Assembly: GCA_965242845.1 (NCBI GenBank)
Contig: CBDETC010000003.1
Coordinates: 124,001 to 188,000, forward strand
From: RHLJ01 sp965242845
Lineage (GTDB): Bacteria > Bacteroidota > Rhodothermia > Balneolales > Balneolaceae
DNA: 64,000 nt
Reading direction: 5' to 3'
In this document: positions 32,410 through 43,900 of the stretch, piece by piece
Layout of the letters: the number at the start of each line of letters is the position of its first letter
Position numbering within the stretch: the first letter of the stretch is position 1
Notes under the pieces: model-generated
Told to the model about the DNA's origin: nothing
The model's database searches: none
The model's input: the letters and a program-made list of their open reading frames with translations, nothing else
Made by a program: the position numbers and the translations under genes

Positions 32410-33971
32410 TACATTAATTCTAATGACATTGATCCTTCGATTTCTTCACTGATACTTAGCTCTGCAAGTTTCCTGCCAGCCTGTTTCATTGGCAGACATA
32501 CCGCATTAGCACCTGCTTCTCTTAGTGCAGTATGCTCTTCATCTCGCATGGTTAGTGCATAAATATCATTTTCAAAATTATGCTTCCGCATTAGTTTGGT
32601 GGCTTCAACTTTACTATCCGGATTTGGAACAGCCAGCATGACAGCCTCTACTTCTGAAAGGTCGATATATTGCCATAACTCTGGATCGGTAGCATCACCA
32701 TAAACCACTCGTCTTCTGTCTTTAATATTTTTCTCGATGCGCGCGGGGTCAATATCCATACCGGTAACACGGAGGTTCCTTTCTTTTAGGTAATCATAAG
32801 CCGCTTCTCCTGCCTGGCCCATACCCACGATTAAGTAATGAGCACCGCCAAGATTAACTACCTGTTGTCCCGGGTGTTTAACATCCCGCTCGAAAGGCAC
32901 CAGTTTGTGCTCTAACCTATTCCATAGCTTGTTGGCATTAGATGTCAATGGAGCATTTAATGCATAAGAAACGGCTGTAATTAATGCGAAAACTATGATT
33001 GCTGATTCAGGAATAAATCCCGCACTCATAGCCGCTGTTCCAGCAATCAAGGTAAATTCACTATAGGAAGTAAGAGTTGTGGTGACCATAAATGAGTTCC
33101 TGGACCGAAGCTTAAATGCTATAAGCAGGAAGAAGTACATAACGGATTTAAGCGGCAGTAATAGCATAAGTACTCCTGCAAATACCAATGCTTCAGCATT
33201 AGGTAGCCCAGCTAATCCTACTTCAAGAAAGAACCCAACTAAAAAAGCTTCCTTAATTCCCCACAGTTTTTCAGCTAATTCATCAGCCTGTTCATGGCCA
33301 GAAAGCAATGCGCCCGCAGCGAGGGCTCCAAGTTCTGATGAAAGACCTAGTACTTCGAATAACGTACCCATACCAACCGCGAGAATTAACCCAAAGAGAA
33401 GCTGTAGCTCTTCATGTCCGCTGTAAGTTAATAGCTTTATGAGCGCAGGCCGTAAGAAGGGTAAGATTAGTAACCCAAGGCTCCAGATTGAAGGAAGCCC
33501 ACCACCTGTTAGAGCAAGAACAGTAATTGCTGCCAAATCCTGAAGGATCAGAATACCAATTGATACCCTGGCATGGTATGCACCAAGCTCACCCCGTGCT
33601 TCCAGGGCTTTGGCTGCAAGTACGGTACTTGAAAAGCCAAGCAGCACACCGATTACAACAGCTGCGGTAAGGTCATATCCAAAGAGGCTTGCGATAAGCG
33701 TGAAAATCCCCGCCGAAATGATAAGATGAATGCCGCCAGCTCCAAATACCTCAGGCTGGATAATGTTTTTAAGTCGAAGGTGAAGGCCTACTGTAAATAG
33801 TAATAACAGTACACCGAGGTGTCCAATCTCGTGAATGACTTCCGTTTCAAGATGTATTCCCGAAACAGAGAGTAAAATACCCGCTACCAGATAACCTACC
33901 AAAGGGGGTAGCCTCATGGCTTGAAAAATCATTCCAAGCACGTAAGCTAAACCCAGCCAAAGAATTTCCAT
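32409..33971 (-). CDS. Kef-type cation:proton antiporter (CPA2) with TrkA-N domain
   Basis: A 520-residue protein with 11-13 membrane helices over residues 1-375. A cytosolic Rossmann TrkA-N domain follows at about 390-510, with Y-L-I-V-G-M-G-Q-A-G and Y-G-D-A-T-D-P-E-L-W. Such CPA2 proteins move K+ or Na+ against protons and are gated by nucleotides or glutathione adducts. It is the first gene of a five-gene operon with a cNMP-sensing kinase and a redox-like output, which suggests ion or pH homeostasis under electrophile or redox stress (inference). The 253-base intergenic gap upstream carries a divergent promoter for the sensor kinase; none was seen for this operon. Confidence 0.92.
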   Translation of the reverse strand: MEILWLGLAYVLGMIFQAMRLPPLVGYLVAGILLSVSGIHLETEVIHEIGHLGVLLLLFTVGLHLRLKNIIQPEVFGAGGIHLIISAGIFTLIASLFGYDLTAAVVIGVLLGFSSTVLAAKALEARGELGAYHARVSIGILILQDLAAITVLALTGGGLPSIWSLGLLILPFLRPALIKLLTYSGHEELQLLFGLILAVGMGTLFEVLGLSSELGALAAGALLSGHEQADELAEKLWGIKEAFLVGFFLEVGLAGLPNAEALVFAGVLMLLLPLKSVMYFFLLIAFKLRSRNSFMVTTTLTSYSEFTLIAGTAAMSAGFIPESAIIVFALITAVSYALNAPLTSNANKLWNRLEHKLVPFERDVKHPGQQVVNLGGAHYLIVGMGQAGEAAYDYLKERNLRVTGMDIDPARIEKNIKDRRRVVYGDATDPELWQYIDLSEVEAVMLAVPNPDSKVEATKLMRKHNFENDIYALTMRDEEHTALREAGANAVCLPMKQAGRKLAELSISEEIEGSMSLELM

Positions 33972-34168
33972 TTAGTTAGTTTTTTTGAGTTGAAGTGAGT
34001 CTAAAGAGAATCAAAAATTCATTAATACCTCGTTGAATATGGTGAATCTGATCCTCGTTGACAAGCAAACCAGATAGCCTTTTTCTATGGTATAGATAGA
34101 GCATGATCGCGTTTGTTTTAGCTGCCTGGAATAGCATCAGCAGGTCGGGTATTCATTTTTTACTGCCG

Positions 34169-34198
34169 TTGTAAAGTTCGCAAACTAAGTTATCTTTG
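34169..34198 (+). promoter_or_regulatory. Bacteroidota-type promoter of the sensor-kinase gene
   Basis: TTG (34169-34171), a 19-base spacer and TATCTTTG (34191-34198) match the TTG-N19-TAnnTTTG consensus exactly. It lies 26 bases before the start codon, giving a short leader. This is the best promoter match in the window. Confidence 0.65.
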
Positions 34199-34224
34199 TT
34201 CACAAATTAGGCTATACAAGTATT

Positions 34225-37116
34225 TTGATACGAAAAAAGTTAGGGGTTCTACTACTGTTTGTTTACTTGAGCATTTCATATTCGGCTAATGCTCAATACA
34301 ACAAGAAAATCTTTACCGATGAAGATGGTTTGCCGGGCCTCGCAGCGTATGACATCCTTCAAACAGAGGATGGATACTTATGGTTTGCTACCACAGATGG
34401 ATTAGCTCGGTTTGATGGAGTTAAGGTTACCGTTTACAATAAGGATAATACGGAAGCGCTCAACTCAAGTGTTATCCGGAAGCTTTATTTAGGAAATGAT
34501 GGAACCCTTTGGATTGGAACATCAGGAGGAGGGGTAACTACTTATAAAGATCGAGAATTCTCCCGTCCATTTGGGAAATTAGGCGGCATTGACCAATATA
34601 TCGTTTCATTTGCTGAAACATCGGACGGAGCATTTTGGGTAGGTACAGATGGAAGAGGATTATATAAAATAGTAGGGGATTCAATCCGGCAGTTTACCGT
34701 TGAAAATTCGGAGCTGTCTCAAAACCATATCTTTTCTTTATCTCCATACAAAGGAGATACTCTGGTAGTAGGTTTTATCGATTATGGGTTACGGTATTTT
34801 AAAGATGATCGGTTCATTGATTTCCCTCTTCCAAAAGAACTCGAAACACCGGTGATATACAGCATTATCAATGAATCAGACTCTTTGTTTATTGGTAGCC
34901 GGTCTGGGGTATTTGTAATGTATGAAGGTGAGTACAGCCATTATCCGCTTACCGATCAGGGAGCGAATACCAGTTTTGTATTAGACATGGCAAAAGATGG
35001 AAATGCATTGTGGGTTTCAACATCCGAAGGTGTACACCGATTAGATTTGGCTACCGGAGAACTGGACAGAAATCTTGGGTTGGAAAACAAAGGTTCATTA
35101 GCGGCATTAAAAGATAAAGAGGGCCATATTTGGATATTCAGCTATTTAGAGGGAGCCTACCGAATAAAAGAAACAACTTTTAGTTCTTTTGGAGATGCAG
35201 CAGCAGGAGCAATGGTAGAATCTACCCCAGGGACGTTTTGGGTAGTAATAGGTAATAAGCTGACAAAAATTGAAGGAAATGATACGACCGTATTTGGTGA
35301 AAAAGATGGGTTAATGACCGATTTGGCGGAGGTTATTTATGCAGATTCGAATGAGCGAATTTATGTTTCCAACGCCGCAGAAGAAGTAGGGATTGACGTA
35401 ATTGATGGGTCAGATATTTATTCTCTAGATGAGTTCAATTCCACTTTCGACTCAGAAGTAACTACTTTTTATGAAGATAAAAATGGGCAACTATGGATAG
35501 GCTTGGAAGCAGGTATAGTAAAATGGACTGGGAGAAATTCGTTGCATCTTGATGATGCTGAAATGTCGAAAGGAGGCGTACTTTCTATTACCAACGATCA
35601 ATCCGGAGCTTTATGGGTTGGCACTAATTATGGCTTAAATAAGCTGGTAGCTGATACCGTCCAGTCTCAATATATCGAGGGCTCAGGGCTATCAAACCCG
35701 ATCATTAGTGCGCTTTATAATGATGACGAAGACCGACTCTGGATAGGCACTTCTGGTGGTGGACTGAATGTAAAAATCGGTGAGAAATTCATTCCTATCA
35801 AAACCAGTCAGCTTCCTGCTGAAACTATAGGAGGTATCATCGAGGATCAGAATGGTTTCTTATGGGTTTCTACCAGTAATGGTATTTACTATGTAAAAAA
35901 ACAGCAGCTTATTGAACACATCTCAGATACTACCAAACAGGTATCTTACCGAAAGTTTACTTCAGATGATGGTCTTCCTTCCAATACAATCATAAATGGA
36001 TTAGTAACTAGTGACAATGAAATTTGGTTTTCTACAGGAGCAGGAATAGGGAAAGTAAACCCGGATAGAATCCTTACAAATAGTAGTCCTCCCCCAATTC
36101 TCATAGAAGAGATTCAGGTAGATAATGAAGAAACCCCTATTTCATCAATTATTGATATACCTCATGATAATAAGTCGATAGCCATCTATTATACTTCACC
36201 GAGTTTTATCGATTCTGAGGAGATAACTTTTCAATATAAACTCGAGCCTTTTCAAACAGAGTGGGAAGAAGTTGGTACCAGACGTGCAGCGTTTTATACC
36301 AACATTTCACCGGGAAATTACTCCTTTCATGTTCGATCCATAACTAAGGATGGGGTTATCAGTTCGGAAGCAGCGACTCTGTCCTTGAACTTCGAGCATG
36401 CTTATTACGAGACATGGTGGTTCCGGATTTTAATAGTCATTGTTGTGGTGAGTATAAGTGTTGGGTTTTTCCAGTACAGAATGGCAAATGTGAAAAGAAT
36501 GGAGCGAGTTCGATTACAAATAGCCGGAGATTTACATGATGAGATTGGGAGTAATTTGGGTAGTGTCATTCTCAAAAGCCAACTCCTTGAGAAGAAACTA
36601 GACTCATCGGATGAAGCGGTAACAACGGGGTTACAGGAAATTCGATCTATCAGCAAAAATACTTCCCAGGCAATGCGCGATATCGTTTGGATGATTAATC
36701 CCAAGCATGATGTGGTGGAAGATTTGGTGCTCCAACTCAAGGAAATCTCGGGAGCAATGCTTGAGAATATTAACTATACCTTTGAGTCAAATGTGGAATT
36801 CAGCGAAGAAGGGATGAATCCCGAAATACGAAGAAATACAGTACTGATTCTCAAAGAGTGTATCCATAATATCATAAAGCACTCTGAGGCTTCAGAAGTA
36901 CATATCTCATTTAAAAAAGCAGAGAATGAATTTATTCTCAGGGTTTCGGATGATGGTAAAGGTTTTGCTGTCAATGCTTTGGAAGGGAATAAACATTACG
37001 GTCTGGAAGGAATGAAAAACAGAGCCAGGGAGATAAAAGGAGTGTTGGCCATAGATTCAGATTCCAAATCTGGAACTGCAATAGCGTTATCATTTAAAAA
37101 CTACGGGGGTACGTAG
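34225..37116 (+). CDS. Reg_prop / Y_Y_Y periplasmic-sensor histidine kinase
   Basis: A 963-residue membrane sensor kinase. It has a signal peptide (to A-N-A-Q, about residue 23), then two runs of Reg_prop beta-propeller blades (repeated D-x-x-G-x-L-W-I-G-T-x-x-G-L) to about residue 620. A Y_Y_Y domain at about 655-720 follows, one transmembrane helix at about 731-752, a HisKA_3 region with L-H-D-E-I-G-S-N-L-G and an HATPase domain at the end (E-C-I-H-N-I-I-K-H-S, D-D-G-K-G-F). Kinases of this build sense polysaccharides or their breakdown products in Bacteroidota. The start is TTG. The cognate LuxR-type regulator follows after 34 bases. Confidence 0.92.
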   Translation: MIRKKLGVLLLFVYLSISYSANAQYNKKIFTDEDGLPGLAAYDILQTEDGYLWFATTDGLARFDGVKVTVYNKDNTEALNSSVIRKLYLGNDGTLWIGTSGGGVTTYKDREFSRPFGKLGGIDQYIVSFAETSDGAFWVGTDGRGLYKIVGDSIRQFTVENSELSQNHIFSLSPYKGDTLVVGFIDYGLRYFKDDRFIDFPLPKELETPVIYSIINESDSLFIGSRSGVFVMYEGEYSHYPLTDQGANTSFVLDMAKDGNALWVSTSEGVHRLDLATGELDRNLGLENKGSLAALKDKEGHIWIFSYLEGAYRIKETTFSSFGDAAAGAMVESTPGTFWVVIGNKLTKIEGNDTTVFGEKDGLMTDLAEVIYADSNERIYVSNAAEEVGIDVIDGSDIYSLDEFNSTFDSEVTTFYEDKNGQLWIGLEAGIVKWTGRNSLHLDDAEMSKGGVLSITNDQSGALWVGTNYGLNKLVADTVQSQYIEGSGLSNPIISALYNDDEDRLWIGTSGGGLNVKIGEKFIPIKTSQLPAETIGGIIEDQNGFLWVSTSNGIYYVKKQQLIEHISDTTKQVSYRKFTSDDGLPSNTIINGLVTSDNEIWFSTGAGIGKVNPDRILTNSSPPPILIEEIQVDNEETPISSIIDIPHDNKSIAIYYTSPSFIDSEEITFQYKLEPFQTEWEEVGTRRAAFYTNISPGNYSFHVRSITKDGVISSEAATLSLNFEHAYYETWWFRILIVIVVVSISVGFFQYRMANVKRMERVRLQIAGDLHDEIGSNLGSVILKSQLLEKKLDSSDEAVTTGLQEIRSISKNTSQAMRDIVWMINPKHDVVEDLVLQLKEISGAMLENINYTFESNVEFSEEGMNPEIRRNTVLILKECIHNIIKHSEASEVHISFKKAENEFILRVSDDGKGFAVNALEGNKHYGLEGMKNRAREIKGVLAIDSDSKSGTAIALSFKNYGGT

Positions 37117-37192
37117 GTGTTGTGACTATAAAGGAAGTTTATCCTTAGTCATGATTTTAAATAATGTCACACAGATTTTAAATACCTATTCA

Positions 37193-37840
37193 ATGCCAGA
37201 CCAAACGATTATCGATATTTGGTTAATAGAGGACAATGAAGTCTATCGTGAATCTATTTCTGATCTCGTAAATGAATTGGATCAGGTTCAATGTTCAAGA
37301 AGGTTTACCACGGTAGAAGAAGCTATTTACGAACTAGATGCTTCTGAACCACCAAATCTAATCTTTTGCGATATCGGTTTGCCTGGAATGAGCGGGATCG
37401 AAGGAGTTCAGAAGTTTGGAGAACTTATTCCGGAAGTACCTGTTGTTATGATCACTAACTTTGATGGAGACCAGCAAATATTTGATGCCATTTGCGCAGG
37501 TGCAATTGGTTATTTATTGAAAACAGCTTCCAATAAAGAGATTCAGGATGCAGTATTTGAAGCAGTGAATGGTGGTTCTCCTATCAATCCGAAGATTGCT
37601 CATAAAATCCTGAAGATGTTCAATAAATACACTCCAAAGAAGCAGGACTATAATCTGAGCAAAAGAGAGAAGGAGATACTAAGCTTAGTTGTTAACGGGA
37701 AAACCTATGAAGCCATTGGTGAAGCGCTGTTCATCAGTTACCATACGGTAGATTATCATATCCGGAATATCTACAAAAAACTACAAGTCCATTCACGGAC
37801 AGATGCTGTTGCAAAAGCACTAAAAGAACAGCTTATTTAG
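37193..37840 (+). CDS. NarL/LuxR-type response regulator
   Basis: A response regulator of about 215 residues. The receiver domain has D-N-E acidic residues, phospho-acceptor in F-C-D-I-G-L-P-G-M-S and K-T-A, and the C-terminal LuxR helix-turn-helix reads L-S-K-R-E-K-E-I-L-S-L-V then Y-H-T-V-D-Y-H-I-R-N-I-Y-K-K-L. I choose the ATG at 37193, which puts the receiver at its normal start; the ATG at 37151 would add 14 residues with no family match. It partners the HisKA_3 kinase before it and probably controls the giant secreted-protein gene that follows. Confidence 0.9.
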   Translation: MPDQTIIDIWLIEDNEVYRESISDLVNELDQVQCSRRFTTVEEAIYELDASEPPNLIFCDIGLPGMSGIEGVQKFGELIPEVPVVMITNFDGDQQIFDAICAGAIGYLLKTASNKEIQDAVFEAVNGGSPINPKIAHKILKMFNKYTPKKQDYNLSKREKEILSLVVNGKTYEAIGEALFISYHTVDYHIRNIYKKLQVHSRTDAVAKALKEQLI

Positions 37841-37947
37841 CCATTTTTCTATAAAAACTACGAACTCTCGTAGGTTCCAACCCGCCCTTCCTTTTATAGT
37901 TTGAAGGTAATCACTTTTAAACTCTTCAAAACTATATCGGGTAGAAA

Positions 37948-40900
37948 ATGAAAAGTTCAGGATTTATAGGGGTATGTATTTTAATTCTCTCCTTATTACC
38001 AAAACAAGGCTTTAGTCAGTCACCGACCATTAGTAATGGAACGCCAACAGAAAGTAGTGTCCTACTTACTCTAACTATCGGAGCGAATTCCGATTATGGA
38101 TATAACTTCGATATATATAGGGATGGGGTACCTATACATAATGTTTCTGGTTCAATATTAACTCAAATCGATTTTGATGACCAGCTTTTAAGTCCGGGCA
38201 CTACGTATGATTACTATGGGGTGGTAACACTACTCGACTCATTTGGGGGAGATTCTACTTCGCAAACTTCTACCACTATTCAGGTTACTACACTTCCTAA
38301 GCCATCCATAGTATCGAATGTACAGGCAGACGGTTCAACCTATGGGCAAATAACCGTCACCTGGGATCAGAACTCGGAAAGTGATTTTATGTTTTACAAT
38401 GTATACAGAGAGACTAGTTCCACATCATCTCCAGGTAATGTATTTACTACCATTAACTCTAATACAACTACCAGCTATATAGATAATTCTGTAGCCGACG
38501 GAACAACCTACTTTTACTATGTAACGGTAGTAAATAATGATGGTGTTGAGGGGGATGTTTCCAATGAGGCATCCACGACTTCTTTATATGAACTGAATTA
38601 TATAACCAACTCAAGCAGCAGTTTTGCGGGGCTGTGGAGTCCTCTCACTCCAATCGATTACGACAATGATGGCGATCTGGATCTTTTTTATACCGGGATT
38701 CCCTCATCAGGAACTATCGCGTCCAAGCTTTATGATAATGACGGGAGTGGGACTTTTACCGAGAATACCAATCACGGGTTGCCCGCTATACACAGCTACG
38801 TTAGCCAATATTTTGTGTGGGGGGATTACGACAACGATGGAGATCTTGACATAATTTTAGCCGGAGACAACAATAGTGTTGCTACGGGAACTCGCCAAAT
38901 ACACTCCTATACGAACAATGGCGATGGAACCTTTTCTGCAAAAACTAATTCGGCTCTCATACCGGCCTGGTACCCTGCGATGGATTTCGGGGATTACGAT
39001 AACGACGGAGATTTAGACCTATTCGTAACCGGACAAACAGGTTCAGGGGTTTTGCAAGCTACCTTATATGATAATGACGGAGACGGGAATTTTAGTGTGG
39101 GCTCACAATCATTTACAGGTGTAGAAACAGGTGCCGTTGAATGGGTAGATTATGATAATGATGGTGATCTGGACTTGACCTATTTCGGGAACGATATAAC
39201 CACCGGTAGCGCTGGAAGCTTCTTTTACATCAATAATGGAGATGGAACCTTTACGGAAGAAACGGTAAACAGCCCATTAAAGGAATTGCGGTTATCGGCC
39301 ATAAGTTGGGCAGATTTCAACAATGATGGTTTTTACGATGTGTTCATCTCCGGTTTTCATGATGGAAATTCACCGTCTCGGATAAACCAGCTGTATAAAA
39401 ATAATGGAGATGGAACCTTTAGCCTTTTTGCCGATGCTGTTTCCGGGATCGTAAATCAGACTACCATAAGTTGGGGAGATTATGATACCGATGGGGATTT
39501 GGATCTGCTGCTAAGCGGCTACGATCAGATTGCAACAACCTATTCCGCCAAATTATTTGAAAACTCAGGAAGCAGCGGAGGTTATACCTTCTCTGAGAGT
39601 ACTACGCTGCCGGGAGTTGAGGCCTATTCTAGTGCCTGGATTGATTTAGATGGCGATACCGATTTAGATGCGGTTTTCGCGATTTCTGATGGGGTAAATC
39701 CCTTTGAAATCCACCTGTTTGAGAATCATTTAAATAACACTTCAACTACTGCTGTACCTACCAATCTTAGTTGGACAGAGACGGCGGATTCTGTCACCTT
39801 TAGTTGGGATGCAGTAACCGATCCTGATGGAGGGCCTGTTAGCTATAACATGTATCTAACGGAAGAAAATCTCGCCAATAGAGAAGGGGTTCCGTCTCAT
39901 TCCAATAATACCACTGGGGCAAGACGGCTATTCGGGCACGGGAATATGGGACTGAATACCAGTTTCACAATCAGTAAAGACAGTCTTCAAACAGCAATAT
40001 ATGAATGGGGAGTTCAATCTGTAGATGCCACCTGGCAAGGAAGTAGTTTTACAACAGGAAGCGATTATTCTATAACAGTAACAAAGCCAGCTAATCTTTC
40101 AGCATTATTTACTTCTTCGCTAAACAAGGTAGACCTAAGCTGGGATGCCAATACTGAACCGGGAGTGCAGTATGAGCTATACCGTATCGATGAGACAAGC
40201 TCGACTACTACGAAAATCAATACCACTAGCAGTACGTCATTGAGTGATTATCCTCCCGCTCCTGATAATTACACCTACTTTTTAAAAGCAGTAGTAGCTG
40301 TTGGGATTGAAAGTGTTACTTCAGACAGTACCATCGTTGAAGCGTATCCGGATGCAACCACCCCGAGTGCATTAGATACAACCAGTACAAGCATCAACCA
40401 GGTTGTGTTGGAGTGGAGCCAAACGGGAAATGAGCCAGCCACGGGAGAAAACTACTCCTTCGAGCTAGACAAATTTGAAGTATACCGAGATAGCGGAGCC
40501 ATTGGTACGGGAACGATATTACTAGCCAGCCCCACAAGTCCTTCTTATACTGATAATTCCGTATCAGCGGGCGCGACCTACTATTACTATGTTAGGGCTA
40601 TCGAATCCGAAAATGCTGATATATCCGGTTTCAGTGATACACTGATAGTTACCTTATCCTTGCCTGCCCCGCCTACAGCCCCAGCCAATCTTGTAGCAAC
40701 TAAAAATCTTTACAACAATGTCACACTAAGTTGGGATGCCTCAACAAGTGAGGTTACTATTGAATACGATGTTTATAGAACGGATGCAGGGCTTATTGGA
40801 ACTACAGCAAACACCAGTTACACAGATGGCACGGTAGCTTCAAATACTGCCTACGAGTATTCTGTAAAGGCTAAAGATGAGTTCAACCAGGAAAGTGCGA

Positions 40901-43900
40901 GTAGCAATACTGTTAATGTAACCACTCCCTCATTTATTATTGCAGATGGTAGCATAAGCGGGCTTACCGCCGCCTATGGCTCAGATGCTGAAGCCGCAGA
41001 TTTTGATGGTGATGGGGACTTAGATATTGTGCTCGCTGGGTACAATAACGGTACGGTTGGTGGAATATATTTGAACGATGGAACTGGAGCATTTGCAGCT
41101 CCCATTGCCTTACCAACTTTTTATTGGGATAGTAACTCAAGATTTGATCCAGCCGATTATGATGGCGACGGTGATATTGATCTTGCCAGTACCTATCGAA
41201 ATTCTGGTGATGGATCGAAAAGTGTGTTCATATTAAACAATAATGGTTCTGGAAGCTTTAGTTATTCAGGTATAGGGTTTACGGAGTTTAATACTGGAGA
41301 CCCTTCCTGGGGTGATGTAGACAATGATGGGGATTTGGATTTATTTATACCAGCCACAGAATCCAAACTATATATTAATAGTAATGGAATCTTTACAGAT
41401 TCAGGTCAAAGTTTTAATTCTGCTTCTGATACTAAAGCACACTGGGGTGATTATAATAACGACGGTTACCAGGATTTACTTTTAGTAGGAGGTACGTCTC
41501 TAAGCACACTGTTATATGTTAACGATGGAAAAGGAAACTTAAGTGATACCGGAGAATCCATCGTAAGTTCTCACACTGGGTGGAGAGCAACATGGAGAGA
41601 TATAAACAACGATGGGTATCTGGATTTTGCGATTTCTACCACAGGTAATGGAATATTTATTTATGAAAATGACGGATCAGGTGATTTTACTGAGTCTCAG
41701 CTGACAACATCAGCTACCTTAAATAATGCGGAAATAAGTTTCGAAGATTACGATCACGATGGTGATGCAGACGCATTTATATTTGGATTAGTTGGAAGTG
41801 GAACGAGTGCGGTATATAGAAGCTATTATTTCGAGAACAATGGGGATGGAACATTTGCAGAAACTGAGTTAACCGCACCAGGAATTAACTTTGGGGCTAC
41901 CATTCTTCTAAAGGGTGACTTCGATAATGACGGAGACCTGGATTTTGGACTAACTGGTGGGTTTCTCAATTATTCAACATTCGCGTTTACCTATACAACC
42001 AAAATGTATGTAAACAATGTTTCTAGCGATCTACCCAATACTAACCCAAGCGCTCCATCGAATTTAACTACATCATTGAATGGTAAAGAACGCACCTTAA
42101 ACTGGAATGAAAGTTCCGATTCAGAAGGGGCTATTGGTAGTTATAATGTGTTTATTCAAGAGACCAGTAGTTCTGTTATGAAAGCTCCGGCAAATAGTGA
42201 CACCACTACGGGGTTTCGAATGTGGAGAGAACCGGGAAACACAGGGTTAAATACATTCTATATTATTGATGAAAATCTATTGCCTTCCGGTACATATTCC
42301 TGGGGAGTTCAGGCACTGGATGGTTCCTATTTAGGAAGTGTTTTTACAAAAGGAAGTAGTTTCACCGTCACCAATCCAGCTCCGGCAACACCATCCGGGC
42401 TTACGGCTTCAAATATTGGATATACCACCGCGGATTTGAGCTGGAATGACATTAACGAAAGTGATGCATTCTATAAAGTTTACAGAGAATCTGCGAGTAC
42501 GGGTTCTCCATCCAATTTAATCGCCACAACCACCGATACAACCTGGGCAGATTCCAGTCTCGCTGATGCTACTACATACTATTATTACATTCAGGCGGAA
42601 GATAAAGCCGGGCAGATAAGTTCAGTTTCCGCAGAATTAGAAGTAGAAACCGTTCTGCAAATATTTACTGATTTAGGAAATGCGGGCATACCTGCATTTA
42701 TAATTTCTGCAAAATCAGTATGGGGAGATTATGACAACGATGGGGATTTGGATATTGCAGTCACAGGTAGTTTGAGTGGTAGTAGAATCGCTAAGATTTA
42801 CAAAAATCAGGGAAATGGCACGTTCTCAGATTCCGGAATAAACCTGACTGGCATTAATATTGGGGAGATCAGTTGGGCGGATATCGATAATGATGGAGAC
42901 CTCGATCTTTTCTTAAACGGAGAAGGTCCAGGTTCGAGTTCCAACCTCTTTTTATATAGAAATGATGGCGGAGATATATTTACAGCAATTAACACATCTA
43001 TTGAAGGACTCATCAATAACACTGTCGAGTGGGCCGATTACAACAATGACGGGTATATAGATTTGTTGCTATACGGAGAGGGATTGGATGATAGCGGTGA
43101 TATTAGTATGGCTACCATGTCTACCAGTATTTATTCTAATAATGGAGATGGAAACTTTCAGATGGAATCTATTAATCTTCAAGAGGTTGCTGATGGCTGT
43201 GCTCGTTGGTTGGATGTAGATTCCGATCATGATCTGGATATCATTCTATCTAGTGATGAAGGAGGGAAAATTTATGAAAATGATGGATTCGGAAATTTTA
43301 ACGAATCGGGAAAAACTTTCCCAAGTTTGAACGAATGTACTTTGGATATTGCGGATTATGATCAGGATGGAGATATAGATGTATTAATTACAGGCCAAAA
43401 TAATTCACCTAACCAACTCGAAGCCTACATTTACATTAACGACGGAACCGGTAGTTTTAGTGATTCTGGAGTTAGTTTAGAGGGGGTTAACATGGGTAAA
43501 TGGGTAGATTTTGATAACGATGGAGATTTGGATGTCTTATTATCTGGATCAAACAACAATGGAACCAGAGTCACAAAAACCTATCTGAATGACGGTAATG
43601 GAAACTTCTCGGACGAGCCAAATCTAATTTCAAGTATCAATAATCTGGCACTTCAAGACTTAGAAGTAGCTGATTTTGACAACGATGGAGATCTGGATGC
43701 ATTTCTTCTGGGTCCTTCCGAAACTAAGTTTTTGGAAAATGTTTTATCGGAAAGCAACACAGCACCCTCAACTCCTGCAAATCTAAATGCTACTGCCAAT
43801 AGCCAGGACGTAATTATTAACTGGGATGCTTCCACCGATCCGGAGGGTTCCCCCGTTAGTTATAATGTATTTATTACAGAAGTAGATTCCATCAATGCAA

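Noticed and set aside
37858..37873. Hairpin CTACGA/TCGTAG after the response-regulator gene as a terminator
   Set aside because: No T-run follows, so it cannot be called an intrinsic terminator; it may be chance or a leader element of the giant gene.
38650..43700. Dense DNA repeats in the giant gene, considered as a possible repeat array
   Set aside because: The repeats are in-frame coding copies of D-x-D-x-D-G-D motifs with irregular spacing, not CRISPR or intergenic repeats.
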